From Actinokineospora alba (GTDB taxonomy: Bacteria; Actinomycetota; Actinomycetes; Mycobacteriales; Pseudonocardiaceae): 64,000 nucleotides of DNA. The position numbers and the translations under genes are program-made. Shown here in pieces: positions 26,280 to 34,152 of this stretch. The notes beneath the pieces were generated by a model that saw only the letters and a list, made by a program, of their open reading frames with translations, was not told where the DNA came from and did not search any database. Numbering within the stretch: position 1 is the stretch's first letter; each line of letters starts with the position of its first letter. The stretch lies in assembly GCF_004362515.1 (NCBI RefSeq), contig NZ_SNXU01000001.1, forward strand, positions 2,480,001-2,544,000, given 5' to 3'.

Positions 26280-28267
26280 CAGTGGAACCCCTTGGTGAGC
26301 CGGGCCAGCGCGGTCGCCGCCGCCGTCAGGTTCCGCTCGCCCTTGCCGATCTTGATCCCGCCGGATCCGCCCGCCGCCGCGGAGTCCGGGAAGATGCGGT
26401 AACCCTGGTACGCCACGGCGTCGACGAACCCGGGCGCGATCGCGTACGCGGTCTGGATCATGAACCCGGCGGGTGTCCCGATGTGCTTGGGCCGGTTGAG
26501 CAGCGCGTCCTTCACCATGTCCGCGGCCTGCTCCGGCGACTTCGTGGGGAAAGCGTCGTAGATCTTCGTCGGGCGGATCATCGGCGTGCGCACCAGCGGC
26601 ATGTGCACGGTCGTGAAAGTGATCCCCGCGCCGTGCGTCTCGGTGGCGACGATCTTGCTGAAGTAGTCCAGCGCCGCTTTCGACGCAACATACGCCGAGA
26701 ACCGGGGCGCGATGCCCTGCACGCCGATCGACGACACATTCACGATGTGCCCGTAGCGCCGCTCGGTCATGTGCGGCAGCAGGGCCAGGATCAGCCGCAC
26801 CGCGCCGAAGTAGTTGATCGCCATGGCGCGCTCGTAGTCGTGGATGCGGTCATAGGACAACCGCACCGCACGGCGGATCGAGCGGCCCGCGTTGTTCACC
26901 AGCATGTCCACGCCCGGCTGCTCGGCCAGCATGCGCGACACCGTCTTCGCGACCGACTCGTCGTCGGTGAGGTCGCACGGGTAGACGAAGGAATGCCCGC
27001 CCGCGGCCGCGATCTCCGCGCGCACCTCCTCCAGTTCCGCCTCGCGCCGGGCCACCAGCAGCGGCACCCCGCCCGCCGCCGCGACCTTGAGCGCGGTCGC
27101 CCGGCCGATGCCCGACGACGCGCCGGTGATCACCACGCGCCGTCCGTCGAGGCGGCCGCCGTGGCCTTCGCGCCGGGCGCGCAAGGGATCGAGGTGCTCG
27201 CGCCAGTAGCGCCACAGGACGTCGGCGTACGCGCCCAGCTTCGGGACCTCGATGCCGCTGCCCGCGAGCGCGGCCCGGGTCTTCTTGGCCTCGAAGCGCG
27301 GCTCGAAGGTCAGCGTGGTGAGCAGCACCGGCGGGATGCCCAGCCGGTCGAGGACCGCGTCACGCGCGAGGGACACACCGGGGACGTTCTCGGCGAACTT
27401 GACCAGGCCGAGCAGCGGCGCGCTGATCCGCCGGTCGAGCGTGGCGGCGGCCCGCGGCGCGCCCGCGGCCTTGGCGAAGGCGTTGTAGACCTCTTTCACC
27501 GACTGCGGTTCCGGGGAGACCAGGTGGAACGTGCGGCCGTCGAGACCGGCCTGGTTCACCAGGTACGCCATGGCTTTCGCGACATAGTCGACGGGGACGA
27601 TGTTGGTGTCGCCGATGTCGGGGAGCACCACCGGCACGTGCGGCACGGAGTCCAGCCGCGATAGCGCGGAGAAGAAGTAGTACGGGCCGTCGATCTTGTC
27701 CATCTCGCCGGTGGTCGAGTCGCCCACGACGATCGCGGGCCGGTAGACCCGCCACGGCACCTGGGTCTGGGTGCGCACCAGCCGCTCGGACTCGAACTTC
27801 GTCCGGTGGTAGGCGGTGACCAGGCGCTGGCCCGCGTCGAACATGTCCTCGGTGAACTTGCCGCGGTAGTCGCCCGCGACCGCCACGGACGACACATGGT
27901 GCAGGCAGCCCGCGTTCAGCTCGGCCGCCAGCTCGATCACGTGCCGGGTGCCGTCGACGTTGGCGATCACGCTCGCCTCGTCGTCGGCGGTCACGTCGTA
28001 GAGGGCCGCGAGGTGCACCACGTGGTCGACGCCGGTGAGCGCGAGGACGTCACTGTCGGTGATCCCGAGGCGGGGCTGGGACACGTCGCCCACGACCGTG
28101 CGAACGCGGTCGGCCGCGGGCCAGGTCCGCGACGCCCGCTCCAGCCGCTCCCGTGATTGCTCACGGACCAACAACCAGACCTGATCGACATCGTCACGGG
28201 TGAGCAGTTCCCGCACGAAGTGCCTGCCGATGAGCCCTGTCGCGCCGGTCACCAGGTAGGTCGCCAT
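26276..28267 (-). CDS. Two-domain SDR protein, probable fatty acyl-CoA reductase
   Basis: Protein of 663 residues with two Rossmann domains. The N-terminal extended SDR domain (1-370) begins YLVTGATGLIGRHF and has a YHRTK active-site motif, as in NAD-binding fatty acyl reductases. The C-terminal classical SDR domain starts near 380 with VITGASSGIGRAT and has Tyr526/Lys530 in YVASK. Length and order fit the mycobacterial AcrA1-like and marine bacterial fatty acyl-CoA reductases that make fatty aldehydes or alcohols. The substrate is inferred. The VOC gene downstream is coupled by GTGA overlap. Confidence 0.85.
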   Translation of the reverse strand: MATYLVTGATGLIGRHFVRELLTRDDVDQVWLLVREQSRERLERASRTWPAADRVRTVVGDVSQPRLGITDSDVLALTGVDHVVHLAALYDVTADDEASVIANVDGTRHVIELAAELNAGCLHHVSSVAVAGDYRGKFTEDMFDAGQRLVTAYHRTKFESERLVRTQTQVPWRVYRPAIVVGDSTTGEMDKIDGPYYFFSALSRLDSVPHVPVVLPDIGDTNIVPVDYVAKAMAYLVNQAGLDGRTFHLVSPEPQSVKEVYNAFAKAAGAPRAAATLDRRISAPLLGLVKFAENVPGVSLARDAVLDRLGIPPVLLTTLTFEPRFEAKKTRAALAGSGIEVPKLGAYADVLWRYWREHLDPLRARREGHGGRLDGRRVVITGASSGIGRATALKVAAAGGVPLLVARREAELEEVRAEIAAAGGHSFVYPCDLTDDESVAKTVSRMLAEQPGVDMLVNNAGRSIRRAVRLSYDRIHDYERAMAINYFGAVRLILALLPHMTERRYGHIVNVSSIGVQGIAPRFSAYVASKAALDYFSKIVATETHGAGITFTTVHMPLVRTPMIRPTKIYDAFPTKSPEQAADMVKDALLNRPKHIGTPAGFMIQTAYAIAPGFVDAVAYQGYRIFPDSAAAGGSGGIKIGKGERNLTAAATALARLTKGFHW

Positions 28268-28328
28268 GGTCGTCCTCTCGGTGTGTCCTCGGCTCCGAGC
28301 ATGTCACTGTCCGTCGTGGATGCAAACG

Positions 28329-28364
28329 ACAGTGGGCCCGCCGTCGATACGGCGGGCCCACTGT
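28329..28364 (-). terminator. Terminator after the CooC-like gene
   Basis: A perfect 16-bp stem (28329-28344 with 28349-28364) and a 4-base loop, followed on the minus strand by CGTTTGC. It separates the CooC-like gene from the acyl reductase gene downstream of it. Confidence 0.85.
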
Positions 28365-28387
28365 GGCAACGGACTCAGTGCTGGTGC

Positions 28388-29350
28388 TCAGGCGAAGAGG
28401 GTCACGGGTCCGGGGACGAACTCGGGGTCGACCTGGTCGGCGAGGTCGCGGCCGGAGCGGTTGCCCCAGGCGCGCGCGTACCGCAGGTGGAAGTCGACGG
28501 CCTGGCGCTGATACGTCGGCCAGTCCTTCTCGACGCCGTCGACAAGCTCGCGCATGGCCCGCAGCGCGGCCCGGTTCTCCGGCTCCAGGGCATCGATCGG
28601 CCGGATCTCGCCGCGCTCGGCGGCCCGCACGTGCGCGGAGCGGCCGACCCAGGTGAGCAGGTCGGCGCCGACCTGCTCGCGCAGGAAGTCGAGATCCTCG
28701 GCGTCGCTGACCTTGTTGCCGACCACCGCGAGCTTCACACCGAAGTCGGCCGCGTAGCCGAGGTACTGCCGGTAGACACCGACGCTGCGCACCGTGGGCT
28801 CGCACACCAGGAACGTGACGTCGAAGCGGGTGAACAGCCCGGAGGCGAACGAGTCGGCGCCCGCGGTCATGTCGACCACCGCGTACTCGTCGGGGCCGTC
28901 GACCATGTGGTTGAGCAGCAGCTCCACCGCGCCGACCTTCGAGTGATAACAGGAGACGCCGAGATCGTCGTCGGCGAACGCGCCCGCGACGCCGACCCGG
29001 ATGCCCTCGACCTCGCGGACATAGTCCCGGTAGAGCGGGTTGTCGTCGTCGACGCCGACCAGACGCGATCCGCGTCCCGGCGGGGTCGTCTTGATCATGT
29101 CGGTGGCGGAGAGGATCCGCGGGTTGTCCCCGCGCAGGTACTCCTTGAGCTGCGGGATGTGCTCGCCGAGGGTCGGGATGGCCTTGGCTTGCTCGTCGGT
29201 GGCGCCCAACGCGGCGGCCAGGTGCTGGTTGATGTCGGCGTCGAGGGCGAGCACCGCGGGGGCGGGCCGCTCGGCGGCGAGGTGGCGCAGGAACAGCGAG
29301 GCGAGCGTGGTCTTGCCGCTGCCGCCCTTGCCGACGAACGCGATCTTCAC
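28388..29350 (-). CDS. CooC-like P-loop ATPase
   Basis: ATPase of 320 residues in the MinD/ParA-like class. The deviant Walker A is GKGGSGKTT at 7-15, followed by switch residues in LALDADINQHLA. VVDMTAGADSF corresponds to Walker B, and FLVCEPTVRSVGVY is typical of CooC, the maturation ATPase that loads nickel into carbon monoxide dehydrogenase. No CODH gene is nearby, so the client is unknown. A possible metal-regulator operator lies 35-54 bases upstream of the start. Confidence 0.85.
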   Translation of the reverse strand: MKIAFVGKGGSGKTTLASLFLRHLAAERPAPAVLALDADINQHLAAALGATDEQAKAIPTLGEHIPQLKEYLRGDNPRILSATDMIKTTPPGRGSRLVGVDDDNPLYRDYVREVEGIRVGVAGAFADDDLGVSCYHSKVGAVELLLNHMVDGPDEYAVVDMTAGADSFASGLFTRFDVTFLVCEPTVRSVGVYRQYLGYAADFGVKLAVVGNKVSDAEDLDFLREQVGADLLTWVGRSAHVRAAERGEIRPIDALEPENRAALRAMRELVDGVEKDWPTYQRQAVDFHLRYARAWGNRSGRDLADQVDPEFVPGPVTLFA

Positions 29351-29384
29351 GGTAGGTCTCCAGGCATGGGGGATACCTACTAAG

Positions 29385-29404
29385 TGATATCGGTTTTCAT
29401 TATC
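29385..29404 (-). promoter_or_regulatory. AT-rich Zur-like operator upstream of the CooC-like gene
   Basis: On the minus strand the region reads GATAATGAAAACCGATATCA, 35-54 bases before the start codon. It is conspicuously AT-rich for this genome and resembles actinobacterial Zur boxes (TGAAAAT-N-ATTTTCA type), but only 10 of the central 15 positions are symmetric. TTGCCA and TATCAC, 17 bases apart, could be the promoter. The assignment is tentative. Confidence 0.35.
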
Positions 29405-29453
29405 CTTGGCAAGTCGGGGATCTTCCCATCACCGGTTCGGGTGCTCCGGGGCA

Positions 29454-30590
29454 TCAGTTCGGCTCGGCGACCTGCGCGTTCGGCATGGCCCGGTACTGGT
29501 CGAGCACGGCCGGGTCCTGCAGCTTCATCCAGTCGATGACCTCGGTGTACGTCGCGCAGACCGTCTCCGGCTTCGCGCAGACCCCGCCCATGAACTGCTC
29601 GACCGCGGTCATGAACCCGCCGCCCGACCACGAGTTGAAGTGGTTGCCGACGACCATCGGCGCGCGGTTGCCGTCGAAAGCGGCCTGGTAGGCGCCCATG
29701 TAGGTGTCGAACGCGATCTTGCTGAACTCCTCGGCGCGCGCGGGCTCGTCCTTGGCGCGGTTGAGGATGTACCAGAGGTTGTAGTCCATGAGGATCGTCT
29801 TGCGGTACCCGACGCCCGGCACCTTCACCGTCGGCATCGCGAACTCCCAGACCCCGCTCTGCAGGCGCGGCCAGGCGAGGCCGTCGCTGACCTGGCTGGA
29901 GTCGTACGTCATGCCGAGGGCGGCCAGGGTCGGCATCAGCTCGTCGAACTTGCCCTCCAGGCACGGGGTGCGGCCGCCGTCGATCATGTCCGGGTTGACC
30001 TTGAGGCCCTTGGCGCGGGCGTCGTCGACGAACTTGAAGAACTGGGCGAGTTCGTCGTTCCACTGCGCGGCGCTCCACCGGCCGCCGCTGGGCTCGCTGC
30101 CGCGGCAGAAGTGGCCGTTGTAGTGCGTGCCGATCTCGTGGCCCCGGTCGACGGCCTCGTTGAGGTCCGCGATGAGCGTGGTGACGTCCTGTTCGCTGCC
30201 GCCGAATCCGATCGACGCCTTGCCCGGCTTGTGTCCCGGTCCGGTGTATTCGGTCCGGCGTCCGTCGTTGAGGAGGTAAATGCCCGAGAGGAATCCGGAG
30301 AAATGCGCGTCGACGCCGTCGGCGATCTTCATCATCTTCTGCCAATGGTCATGCGACCCGGCGCCGTCGAACGAGAAGATGACGAATTGCGGCGGCTTCT
30401 CGCCCGGCTTGAGTTTGCGCTGCCACTGCGGCGGCGCGGCCTCCGACTGGCTCGTCTGCGGCACCGCGGTGCCGTTCAGCGTCCTCGCCGAGCCCTGGGG
30501 TCGGGCGGTCCCGATCACGATCAAGATCACAAAGGTGATCATCAGAGCGATACCGAGCCCGACGACTTCCCAGCGTCTACGCGTTTTCAT
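29454..30590 (-). CDS. Exported polysaccharide deacetylase-like protein
   Basis: Protein of 378 residues. ATG 30590 is preferred because GGGGAG lies four bases before it. One N-terminal transmembrane helix (about 8-30) follows the basic MKTRRR. The extracellular domain resembles NodB-type deacetylases: FVIFSFDGAGSHDHW takes the place of the TFDDG motif and GHEIGTHYNGHF that of the HxxxH zinc motif, with AMPTVKVPG and MVVGNHFNSW later. Two Cys pairs could form disulfides. The first motif is not canonical, so the activity on wall or surface glycans needs testing. Confidence 0.75.
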   Translation of the reverse strand: MKTRRRWEVVGLGIALMITFVILIVIGTARPQGSARTLNGTAVPQTSQSEAAPPQWQRKLKPGEKPPQFVIFSFDGAGSHDHWQKMMKIADGVDAHFSGFLSGIYLLNDGRRTEYTGPGHKPGKASIGFGGSEQDVTTLIADLNEAVDRGHEIGTHYNGHFCRGSEPSGGRWSAAQWNDELAQFFKFVDDARAKGLKVNPDMIDGGRTPCLEGKFDELMPTLAALGMTYDSSQVSDGLAWPRLQSGVWEFAMPTVKVPGVGYRKTILMDYNLWYILNRAKDEPARAEEFSKIAFDTYMGAYQAAFDGNRAPMVVGNHFNSWSGGGFMTAVEQFMGGVCAKPETVCATYTEVIDWMKLQDPAVLDQYRAMPNAQVAEPN

Positions 30591-31004
30591 CGGACTCCCC
30601 ATGGGCTCGCGGTGGCTTGTTCCTCCCGTACCTGAAGACGCGCATGCACAAATGCGGTTGCCCCACAGTAATTACCCGGGTAGCCATTTTTCTTGAGCGA
30701 CACGGAGCCTGGTTGCTACGCGCGGGAGACGCAATCCACCTGGCGGGCGACTCGAAAAGCCGACTTGGTCACCGGAGAGTCTCGATTTGGTCCGATCGGT
30801 CGTCCCGGAAGTGGTTTCGGCTCACGACCGGGTGGCGGCCTGGTTACCCTGGGCGCGCCCGCGACGGAGGTCGTCACGGGCGTGCGGGTTCAGGTCCCCG
30901 AGCAGGCGCCGGTGGGTAAAGTAGGTTTTACCCAGCCGGGAACCGGTCGGCCAGGTCGATCGTTGAACCCCGTGAAGGCGCCATTCAGGCCCAGGAGGAT
31001 CAAG
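30591..31004. other. Divergent promoter region
   Basis: No gene is supported in these 414 bases between the deacetylase-like gene and the BI-1 gene. A short AT-rich stretch near 30660-30705 could hold the leftward promoter. The palindrome at 30914-30933 lies on the BI-1 side. An open frame runs into the BI-1 gene from 30693, but its codons lack gene-like character. Confidence 0.5.
30914..30933. promoter_or_regulatory. Palindromic operator candidate before the BI-1 gene
   Basis: GGGTAAA-GTAGGT-TTTACCC, a 7-bp inverted repeat with six bases between arms, 72-91 bases before the BI-1 start. The size fits a dimeric regulator such as a TetR or GntR protein. The regulator is unknown. Confidence 0.5.
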
Positions 31005-31817
31005 GTGCGTTCTACGAGCAACCCCGCGTTCCGCAACCTGCCCGTGGGCGGGTACGGGCCGCAAGCGGGCTTCCAGCCACAGGCCCAGGGCTACCCGGGC
31101 CAGCAGCCCCCGTACGGCGGCTATGAGGCGCCGCCGACCACCGGCGACCGCCCGATGACGGTCGACGACGTCGTCACCAAGACCGCGACGACCATCGCGG
31201 TCGCGCTGGCCACCGGCATCGTGACCGCGATCGCCGTTCTCAGCGGTTCGATCAGCCCGTGGCCGCCGATGATCGGCGGTCTGATCGTCGGTCTCATCCT
31301 GTCGCTGGTCATCATCTTCAAGAAGACCCCGAACCCCGCGCTGGTGCTGGCGTACTCGGCGGCTGAGGGTGTGTTCCTCGGTGCGATCACGGGCGTGTTC
31401 AACGCCCTCGTGCCGGGTATCGCCCTGCAGGCCATCCTGGGTACCGCACTGGTGTTCATCACGATGCTGGTCGTCTACAAGACCGGCGCCATCAAGGTCA
31501 CCCCGAAGCTCACCAAGTGGATCATCGGGGCCACCGTGGCCGCCGCCGGTCTGATGCTGGTCAACCTGCTGCTGTCGTTCATGGGTGTCGACTTGGGCAT
31601 CCGCGGCAACGGCCCGCTGGCCATCGGCGTCAGCCTGCTGTTCATCGGCATCGCGGCGTTCAACTTCCTGCTCGACTTCGACATGGCGGACCAGATGATC
31701 CGCAGCGGCACCCCGTCGAAGTGGGCCTGGTACGTCGCGTTCGGCCTGATGACCACGTTGGTCTGGCTGTACCTGGAGATCCTGCGCCTGCTGTACATGC
31801 TCAACAGCAGCGACTGA
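31005..31817 (+). CDS. Bax inhibitor-1/YccA family membrane protein
   Basis: Protein of 270 residues. GTG 31005 is chosen because AGGAGG (30993-30998) lies six bases upstream. A Gly/Tyr/Pro/Gln-rich cytosolic tail covers the first 45 residues. Seven hydrophobic helices follow from about residue 60, with the family's NPALVLAYSAAEGVFLGAI segment and a polar C-terminal LEILRLLYML helix. BI-1 proteins are pH-sensitive calcium leak channels in some bacteria. In my memory of the M. tuberculosis map, Rv1072 holds this position next to the thiolase gene. Confidence 0.9.
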   Translation: MRSTSNPAFRNLPVGGYGPQAGFQPQAQGYPGQQPPYGGYEAPPTTGDRPMTVDDVVTKTATTIAVALATGIVTAIAVLSGSISPWPPMIGGLIVGLILSLVIIFKKTPNPALVLAYSAAEGVFLGAITGVFNALVPGIALQAILGTALVFITMLVVYKTGAIKVTPKLTKWIIGATVAAAGLMLVNLLLSFMGVDLGIRGNGPLAIGVSLLFIGIAAFNFLLDFDMADQMIRSGTPSKWAWYVAFGLMTTLVWLYLEILRLLYMLNSSD

Positions 31818-31828
31818 TCCAGACAGAC

Positions 31829-31866
31829 AAAAGGGGCGCCCCGGCCAAAGCCGGGGCGCCCCTTTT
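31829..31866. terminator. Bidirectional terminator
   Basis: A perfect 17-bp stem (31829-31845 with 31850-31866) with A and T runs on both edges (AAAAGGGG ... CCCCTTTT). It ends both the BI-1 gene and the convergent thiolase gene. Confidence 0.95.
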
Positions 31867-31872
31867 CGTGTC

Positions 31873-33093
31873 TTAACTCAAGCGCTCCAGGACCATGGCC
31901 ATGCCCTGGCCGCCGCCGACGCACATCGTCTCCAGGCCGAACTGCTTGTCGTGCCACTGCAGGGAGTTGATCAGCGTGGTGGCGATGCGGGCGCCGGTCA
32001 TGCCGAACGGGTGGCCGATCGCGATGGCGCCGCCGTTGACGTTCAGCTTGTCCTCCGGGATGCCCAGGTCGCGGGCCGAGGGGAGGACCTGCGCGGCGAA
32101 CGCCTCGTTGATCTCGAACAGGTCGATGTCATTGACCGTCAGACCCGCCAGCGCCAGCGCGCGCTTGGAGGCCTCGACCGGGCCCAGGCCCATGATCTCC
32201 GGCGACAGGCCGGACACGCCGGTGGACACGATCCGCGCCAGCGGGGTCAGGCCCAGCTGCTTCGCCTTCGTGTCGGACATGATCACCAGGGCCGCGGCTC
32301 CGTCGTTGAGCGGGCAGCAGTTGCCCGCGGTGACCCGGCCGTCGGGGCGGAAGACCGGCTTGAGGGTCGCGGTCTTCTCGTAGGTGATGCCGGGGCGGGG
32401 ACCGTCGTCGGTGTCGACCACGCGGCCGTCGGGCAGGGTGACCGGGGTGATCTCGCGGGCCCAGAATCCCTCCTTGATCGCCTTCTCGGCCAGGTTCTGC
32501 GACCGCACGCCGAAGTGGTCCATGTCCTCGCGGGTGACGCCCTTGAGCAGGGCGAGGTTCTCCGCGGTCTGGCCCATCGCGATGTAGGCGTCGGGGACGA
32601 TGCCGTCCTCGCGCGGGTCGTGCCACTCGCCCGCGCCGCTCTCGGCGACGGTCTTGGTGCGCGCGACCGCCTCGTCGAAGATCGGGTTGCGGGTGTCGGG
32701 CCAGGAGTCGGAACTGCCCTTCACGAACCGCGACACGGTCTCCACGCCCGCGGAGATGAACACGTCACCCTCGCCCGCCTTGATGGCGTGCAGCGCCATC
32801 CGCGTGGTCTGCAGCGACGAGGCGCAGTAGCGGGTCACGGTGCAGCCGGGCAGGTGGTCGTAGCCGAGCAGGACCGAGACGATGCGGCCCAGGTTGTTGC
32901 CCTGCTCGCCGCCGGGCAGGCCGCAGCCGAGCATCAGGTCGTCGATCTCGGTCGGGTCGAGCGCGGGCACCTTGTCCAGGGCGGCGCGCACCATCTGCGC
33001 GGTGAGGTCGTCCGGGCGGATGTCGACCAGCGACCCCTTTCCGGCGCGGCCGATGGGGGATCGGACCGCTGAGACGATGACTGCCTCTGGCAT
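31873..33093 (-). CDS. Acetyl-CoA acetyltransferase (thiolase)
   Basis: Thiolase of 406 residues. ATG 33093 is used because AAGGAG lies seven bases upstream. Catalytic residues are visible: nucleophile Cys90 in TRYCASSLQ, His361 in GHPFGMTG and Cys391 in CVGGGQG. It may act in beta-oxidation (thiolysis) or in condensation; fadA3 (Rv1074c) is the positional equivalent in M. tuberculosis. A palindrome just upstream may be its operator. Confidence 0.92.
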   Translation of the reverse strand: MPEAVIVSAVRSPIGRAGKGSLVDIRPDDLTAQMVRAALDKVPALDPTEIDDLMLGCGLPGGEQGNNLGRIVSVLLGYDHLPGCTVTRYCASSLQTTRMALHAIKAGEGDVFISAGVETVSRFVKGSSDSWPDTRNPIFDEAVARTKTVAESGAGEWHDPREDGIVPDAYIAMGQTAENLALLKGVTREDMDHFGVRSQNLAEKAIKEGFWAREITPVTLPDGRVVDTDDGPRPGITYEKTATLKPVFRPDGRVTAGNCCPLNDGAAALVIMSDTKAKQLGLTPLARIVSTGVSGLSPEIMGLGPVEASKRALALAGLTVNDIDLFEINEAFAAQVLPSARDLGIPEDKLNVNGGAIAIGHPFGMTGARIATTLINSLQWHDKQFGLETMCVGGGQGMAMVLERLS

Positions 33094-33130
33094 GGCGGGA
33101 CTCCTTCGCGATAGCCGGTTCCACACCGAA

Positions 33131-33148
33131 GGTTACTCCTGGGTAACC
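33131..33148. promoter_or_regulatory. Palindrome upstream of the thiolase gene
   Basis: GGTTAC-TCCTGG-GTAACC, a perfect 6-bp inverted repeat with a 6-base spacer, located 38-55 bases before the thiolase start. Position and symmetry fit an operator for a fatty-acid-type regulator. Which regulator binds is unknown. Confidence 0.45.
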
Positions 33149-33194
33149 ACGGTGCCGGGCCGAGGCGCGAGGCGGAGCGCCCGCGCTCAGCCGC

Positions 33195-34007
33195 TTATCG
33201 CGAACTTTTCCACACACCACCCGCCGCGCACAGCGGGGCGAGCATCACGCCCGCGGCGAGCGCGTAGCCGTCGCCGTTGGGGTGGAAGCGGTCCGGGCTG
33301 AAGTATTCGTCGGGCCGGTCGCGAAACCACGGCCCCAGGATCGCCGCCATCGGCACCGACGTCGCCTCGGTGCGGTTGAGCTCGCGGGTCTGCGCCCGGG
33401 CCAGCGCCCGACTCCAGTGCTGCGCGAGCGTGCGCAGCGGCTGCGGGATCGGCCGGATCGTGCCCAGGTCGGGGCAGGTGCCCACGACGACAGCGGTGCC
33501 CGCGTCGGTCAGCCTGCGCACCTGCTCGGCGAGCAGCGCCGCCGACGTCCCGATCCGCATCCGGGCGGTCACGTCGTTGCCGCCGATCATGACCACCGCG
33601 ACGTCCGGCGGGTCGACCAGCGCGGCGTCGATCTGCGGGATGAGGCCGGTGGTCCGCGACCCGCTCACCGCGTGCGTGACGAGACGTACCGGCCTGCCGG
33701 ACTCCTCGGCGAGCGCCCTGGCCAGGACCACGCCCGGCAGCCGGTCGGGCGATTCCGCCCCGAGGCCCGCCGCGCTGGAGTCGCCGAACATCGCGAACCT
33801 GAGCACGTCGGTGCTGGACAGCGCCACCGGGCCGGTGCCGTCCGGGCGGTACACCCCGTCGGCGTTGAACGGCAGGTCGCGGGGGACGCCGATGATCGTT
33901 CTGGCCTGTCGTGACTGGGTGTTGAGCAGGGTGTAGGCCACACCGGACAGGCCGCCGACCGATCCGGCCGTCATCGCGGCCACGCGCAAAGCCCGAAGTC
34001 CCACCAT
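33195..34007 (-). CDS. SGNH/GDSL family exported hydrolase
   Basis: Protein of 270 residues, ATG 34007 with AGGAGG five bases upstream. An N-terminal hydrophobic segment (about 5-27) acts as signal or anchor. SGNH blocks are present: FAMFGDSSAAGLGAESP (Ser nucleophile in GDS), an invariant Gly in SGSRTTG, Asn in MIGGNDVT, and a late DRFHPNGDGY with the Asp-x-x-His pair. These enzymes cleave esters, often on lipids or acylated glycans. Rv1075c has the same place in M. tuberculosis, divergent from cbs with one gene missing between. Confidence 0.9.
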   Translation of the reverse strand: MVGLRALRVAAMTAGSVGGLSGVAYTLLNTQSRQARTIIGVPRDLPFNADGVYRPDGTGPVALSSTDVLRFAMFGDSSAAGLGAESPDRLPGVVLARALAEESGRPVRLVTHAVSGSRTTGLIPQIDAALVDPPDVAVVMIGGNDVTARMRIGTSAALLAEQVRRLTDAGTAVVVGTCPDLGTIRPIPQPLRTLAQHWSRALARAQTRELNRTEATSVPMAAILGPWFRDRPDEYFSPDRFHPNGDGYALAAGVMLAPLCAAGGVWKSSR

Positions 34008-34152
34008 CGCTGCCTCCTCCCGGTCCTTAAGAGACGTATCGCACAAGTCGGAAGTTCCTTACGCAAGCGCGGACCGCAACCTCGCGGATGGATGCACGCG
34101 GGCGGATAGGCTGGCGTGCGTAGTTTGAGTGAGACCCCACAAAGGAGCTCCG

